Below, one piece after another: positions 61,629 to 64,000 of a stretch of 64,000 nucleotides of DNA (its first letter is position 1; each line of letters begins with the position of its first letter). The notes under the pieces were generated by a model. That model saw nothing but the letters and a program-made list of their open reading frames with translations. It made no database searches and was not told where the DNA came from. The DNA is from Cellulomonas aerilata (lineage in GTDB: Bacteria > Actinomycetota > Actinomycetes > Actinomycetales > Cellulomonadaceae). Both the position numbers and the translations under genes were made by a program. The stretch spans positions 186,001 through 250,000 of the forward strand of contig NZ_BJYY01000002.1 in NCBI RefSeq assembly GCF_007991755.1, given 5' to 3'.

Positions 61629-62488
61629 CAGGCGGCCGAGAGGGCGGCGACGTCGTCGGCGGACAGGACGAGGTCCGCCGCCCGGGCCGAGTCCTGGATG
61701 CTGGTCGGGCGGGAGGCGCCGGGGATGGGCAGGACGACCGGCGCGAGCGCCAGCTCCCACGCGAGCGTGACCTGGTAGACGCTGACGCCGTGCGCGTCGG
61801 CGACCTGCTGGAACGCCGCGTGGCGCGAGGCGAGCTCGCCCGCGTTGGAGATGCCGCCCAAGGGCGACCACGGCAGGAAGGCGATCCCGAGCTCGGCGCA
61901 GTGCTGCAGCTCGCCCAGGCTCGAGCGGAACGCCGGGGAGAACTGGTTCTGCACGGACACCAGGCGGCCGCCGAGGACGGACCGGGCCTCGTCGATCTGC
62001 GCCACGTCGGCGTTGGAGATGCCGGCCATCTGGATCACGCCCTCGTCGAGCAGCTCGGCGACCGCTCCGACGGAGTCCGCGTAGGGGACCGCCGGGTCGG
62101 GGCGGTGGAACTGGTACAGGCCGATGGCGTCGACGCCGAGCCGCTGCGCGGACGCCTTGGCCGCCGTCTTGAGGTACTCCGGGCGACCGTCCTTGGTCCA
62201 CGAGCCGTCACCGGGGCGCAGGTGCCCGCCCTTCGTGGCGATCAGGACGTCGGAGACGTCGCCGCCCCAGCTGCGCAGCGCCGAGGCGATGAGCTCCTCG
62301 TTGTGGCCGACCTCGTCGGCGTGCAGGTGGTAGGCGTCCGCGGTGTCGATCAGCGTGACCCCCGCCTCGAGGGCGGCGTGGATCGTGGCGACCGACCGCT
62401 CGGTGTCGGGGCGCCCCTCGATGGACATCGGCATCCCGCCGAGCCCGATCGCGGACACGGTCCGGTGGCCCAGGCTTCGCTGCTGCAC
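61628..62488 (-). CDS. Aldo/keto reductase
   Basis: The 286-residue enzyme has GLGGMPMSIEGR, TLIDTADAYHLHADEVGHNEE, ATKGGH, LYQFHRPDP and VLPIPGASRP, covering catalytic Asp/Tyr/Lys/His and the NADPH loop. The GTG at 62488 follows CAGGAGGAAG. It is translationally coupled with the second reductase. Substrates are probably sugars or aldehydes. Confidence 0.85.
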   Translation of the reverse strand: MQQRSLGHRTVSAIGLGGMPMSIEGRPDTERSVATIHAALEAGVTLIDTADAYHLHADEVGHNEELIASALRSWGGDVSDVLIATKGGHLRPGDGSWTKDGRPEYLKTAAKASAQRLGVDAIGLYQFHRPDPAVPYADSVGAVAELLDEGVIQMAGISNADVAQIDEARSVLGGRLVSVQNQFSPAFRSSLGELQHCAELGIAFLPWSPLGGISNAGELASRHAAFQQVADAHGVSVYQVTLAWELALAPVVLPIPGASRPTSIQDSARAADLVLSADDVAALSAA

Positions 62489-62571
62489 GGCTTCCTCCTG
62501 CTGGTGGGTGTCCTCACGACAGTAGGTGGGCCGACAGGCGGGCGCTTGCTGGATGCGGCACGGTAGCGACC

Positions 62572-62871
62572 ATGGCAACCAAGCTGACCTTCGAGGGCGT
62601 GGACACGACGGTGGAGCTCGAGGACCACGCCGTCACCCTGACCGGCGCCACCACTGCGGCACGCACGGACGACAACGCCGGCGGCCCGCCGGCCGGTGAG
62701 GGCCCCGTGGTGATCCCCCGCTGGGAGATCGCGTCGGCCACGGTGAAGTCGGCGACGCTGCTGGGCTACGGCACGCTGACGATCACGACGAACGCCGGGC
62801 TCGAGTACGCCGTCCGGTTCAGCCGCGACGCCGAGGACCGGTTCGGCAACCTGGCCGAGATCATCGGCTGA
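62572..62871 (+). CDS. DUF4429-like small protein
   Basis: The 99-residue protein resembles one PH-like DUF4429 unit, with TKLTFEGVDTTVELED, VVIPRWEIASATVKSATLLGYGTLTITT and VRFSRDAEDRFGNLAEII. Family members are cytosolic actinobacterial proteins of unknown role. It diverges from the aldo/keto reductase operon. Confidence 0.65.
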   Translation: MATKLTFEGVDTTVELEDHAVTLTGATTAARTDDNAGGPPAGEGPVVIPRWEIASATVKSATLLGYGTLTITTNAGLEYAVRFSRDAEDRFGNLAEIIG

Positions 62872-62904
62872 CGGCCGGGCGGGGTCCGGCGGCGACCGCC
62901 CCCG

Positions 62905-63111
62905 TCAGTCCTCGACCCACTCCAGGAGGTCGCCGGGCTGGCACTCCAGGACCCGGCACATGGCCTCGAGCGTGCTGAAGCGCACCGCCTTGGCCCGTCC
63001 GTTCTTCAGCACGGCGACGTTCGCGGGCGTGAGACCGACCCGCTCGGCGAACTCACCCACGCTCATCTTGCGCCGGGCCAGCTCGACGTCGATGCGCACG
63101 ACGATCGCCAT
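62905..63111 (-). CDS. XRE/Cro-type HTH regulator
   Basis: The 68-residue protein is a single HTH domain: VELARRKMSVGEFAERVGLTPANVAVLKNGRAKAVRF then LEAMCRVLECQPGDLLEW. This YozG-type small regulator commonly pairs with a DUF2975 membrane protein. Its ATG overlaps the DUF2975 stop by one base. Confidence 0.87.
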   Translation of the reverse strand: MAIVVRIDVELARRKMSVGEFAERVGLTPANVAVLKNGRAKAVRFSTLEAMCRVLECQPGDLLEWVED

Positions 63112-63608
63112 CAGATCACCGCGTCCATATCGGTCCGCAGGCTGGCGGCCTGCCGCAGCAGCGCCCGCATGACCACCATGAGCAGCACGACGACACCGCC
63201 CACCAGGACGAGCCCGGCGAGCAGGATCGGCACCCCCGGGTCCCGCAGCTCCGGGGTCACGTAGATCGTGGCCACGAGCGCGACGCACGCGCCCAGGAGC
63301 AGCACCCAGGCGCCGGTGACCGCCCAGACGATCGCGTCGACCCAGGCGAACGCGTCCCGGCTGAAGATCCGGTCGGCCTCGACCATCGTGAGCAGCTTCC
63401 AGGTCGCGACGATCACGACCTCCACGGCCAGCAGCACCAGGACGGCCACCGCCGTCAGCGGCCACCGCAGCGCGGCGAGCGCGGGCTCCTCGGACGCCAT
63501 GTGGGCGAACTGGCCGGGCCAGGACAGCGTCTGCCCGACGACGGCGGCGACGAACAGCAGGACGAGGAGGACGCGGAGGAGCCGCACCGCCTGGTGTGTC
63601 AGGTTCAT
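63111..63608 (-). CDS. DUF2975 membrane protein
   Basis: The 165-residue protein has four hydrophobic helices (RLLRVLLVLLFVAAVVG, WPLTAVAVLVLLAVEVVIVATW, VWAVTGAWVLLLGACVALV, LAGLVLVGGVVVLLMVVM) and F-RDAFAWVDAIVW, matching DUF2975. It heads a two-gene unit with the coupled XRE regulator. The membrane protein may control the regulator's activity; its signal is unknown. Confidence 0.83.
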   Translation of the reverse strand: MNLTHQAVRLLRVLLVLLFVAAVVGQTLSWPGQFAHMASEEPALAALRWPLTAVAVLVLLAVEVVIVATWKLLTMVEADRIFSRDAFAWVDAIVWAVTGAWVLLLGACVALVATIYVTPELRDPGVPILLAGLVLVGGVVVLLMVVMRALLRQAASLRTDMDAVI

Positions 63609-63707
63609 GTGCCGAGTTTCGGCAAGGATCTATCGAATGTCAATCGACTCGACTAGTGTTCGCCGTCGCGGTCCTGTCGGCCCGCGTGAGATCGCGAAGG
63701 GCACACC

Positions 63708-63890
63708 GTGACCATGAAGCTCCTCCTCGTCGTCCTCGGCGTCCTGATCGCCGTCCTCCTCGGGGCCGCCGCCGTCGTGGCGGGAGAGGCGGACGACTCC
63801 CCGGGCCTCCAGGGGCTGGGCGTGCTGCTCGCCGGGGGTGCGCTGGTCCTCGGCGTCCGGTCGGTGCGCCGGGGCAGGCAGCGGTCCTGA
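63708..63890 (+). CDS. Small two-helix membrane protein
   Basis: The 60-residue product has two hydrophobic helices (about 4-24 and 33-50) and a basic end (RSVRRGRQRS). The GTG at 63708 and the ATG at 63714 are both possible starts. It diverges from the DUF2975 gene across about 100 bp. Function unknown. The remaining bases to 64000 show no gene. Confidence 0.5.
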   Translation: MTMKLLLVVLGVLIAVLLGAAAVVAGEADDSPGLQGLGVLLAGGALVLGVRSVRRGRQRS

Positions 63891-64000
63891 CGCGCGGGGA
63901 GCGGGGGCTGCCGGTCGCCGGAGCACCCAGCCGCTGGACCCACCTGATCCGCGCGTGCCGCGTCACGCCGCACCGTCGTCGTCCGGTCGGTGCCCGGAGA

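Overview
The window reads as chromosome of a high-GC Gram-positive actinobacterium, most likely a cellulomonad or close Micrococcales relative. This is inferred from about 73% G+C in ordinary genes (44 of 60 bases at 20581-20640), many GTG starts, GAF-ANTAR, Rsb-type and PP2C regulators, a glycoside hydrolase family 43 enzyme and eukaryotic-type UDP-glucose pyrophosphorylase. No rRNA, tRNA or CRISPR array was seen.

Region 1 (1-8.2 kb) is an accessory island with visibly lower G+C (28 of 60 bases at 1381-1440). Two paralogous VirD4/TraG-like coupling ATPases lie in opposite orientation (389-2173 + and 5913-7694 -). Between them sit an IS481 transposase remnant, an Imm26-family immunity-like gene directly followed by a gene with two GIY-YIG nuclease domains, four 51-bp repeats and a proline-rich tail, then a degraded HAMP-receptor fragment and a lipoprotein of host-like composition. 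No relaxase, integrase or other type IV secretion gene is visible. A VirD4-linked nuclease toxin/immunity module is the most interesting hypothesis in the window.

Region 2 (8.2-12.3 kb) holds small unknowns, an AlkD-like HEAT protein, a sigma region-4 fragment, and a divergent EamA exporter / LysR pair. Region 3 (12.4-21.2 kb) is a dense signalling block: GAF-GGDEF, Crp/Fnr, GAF-ANTAR, PP2C phosphatase, GGDEF-EAL and PAS-GAF-PP2C, with a GNAT enzyme between. It suggests joint c-di-GMP and partner-switching control.

Region 4 (21.3-33.8 kb) is metabolic: a secreted protein, DUF899 and YqjF-like genes, then an SDR, a glutaryl-CoA-dehydrogenase-like enzyme and prpD-prpB-prpC of the methylcitrate cycle, followed by an Nramp-related transporter and a divergent lysG/lysE pair. 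Region 5 (33.9-49.6 kb) has a Met/Cys-rich copper-storage-like protein, a PQQ-repeat membrane protein, an RsbW-like kinase with partner, an FAD monooxygenase, an ATP-dependent DNA ligase, a uronate-dehydrogenase-like enzyme, a PAS-GGDEF protein, a DrrAB-type ABC exporter, an AlkZ-like protein, an aminotransferase and UGPase.

Region 6 (49.7-64 kb) carries a Zn alcohol/glucose dehydrogenase, a secreted calcium-repeat protein, GH43, a MarR regulator with two operator-like palindromes facing an F420-type reductase and a VOC protein, LarE-LarB for nickel-pincer cofactor synthesis, a ThuA/ThuB-like pair divergent from PadR, two aldo/keto reductases, and an XRE/DUF2975 pair. Several strong GC hairpins sit between convergent genes and look like terminators.
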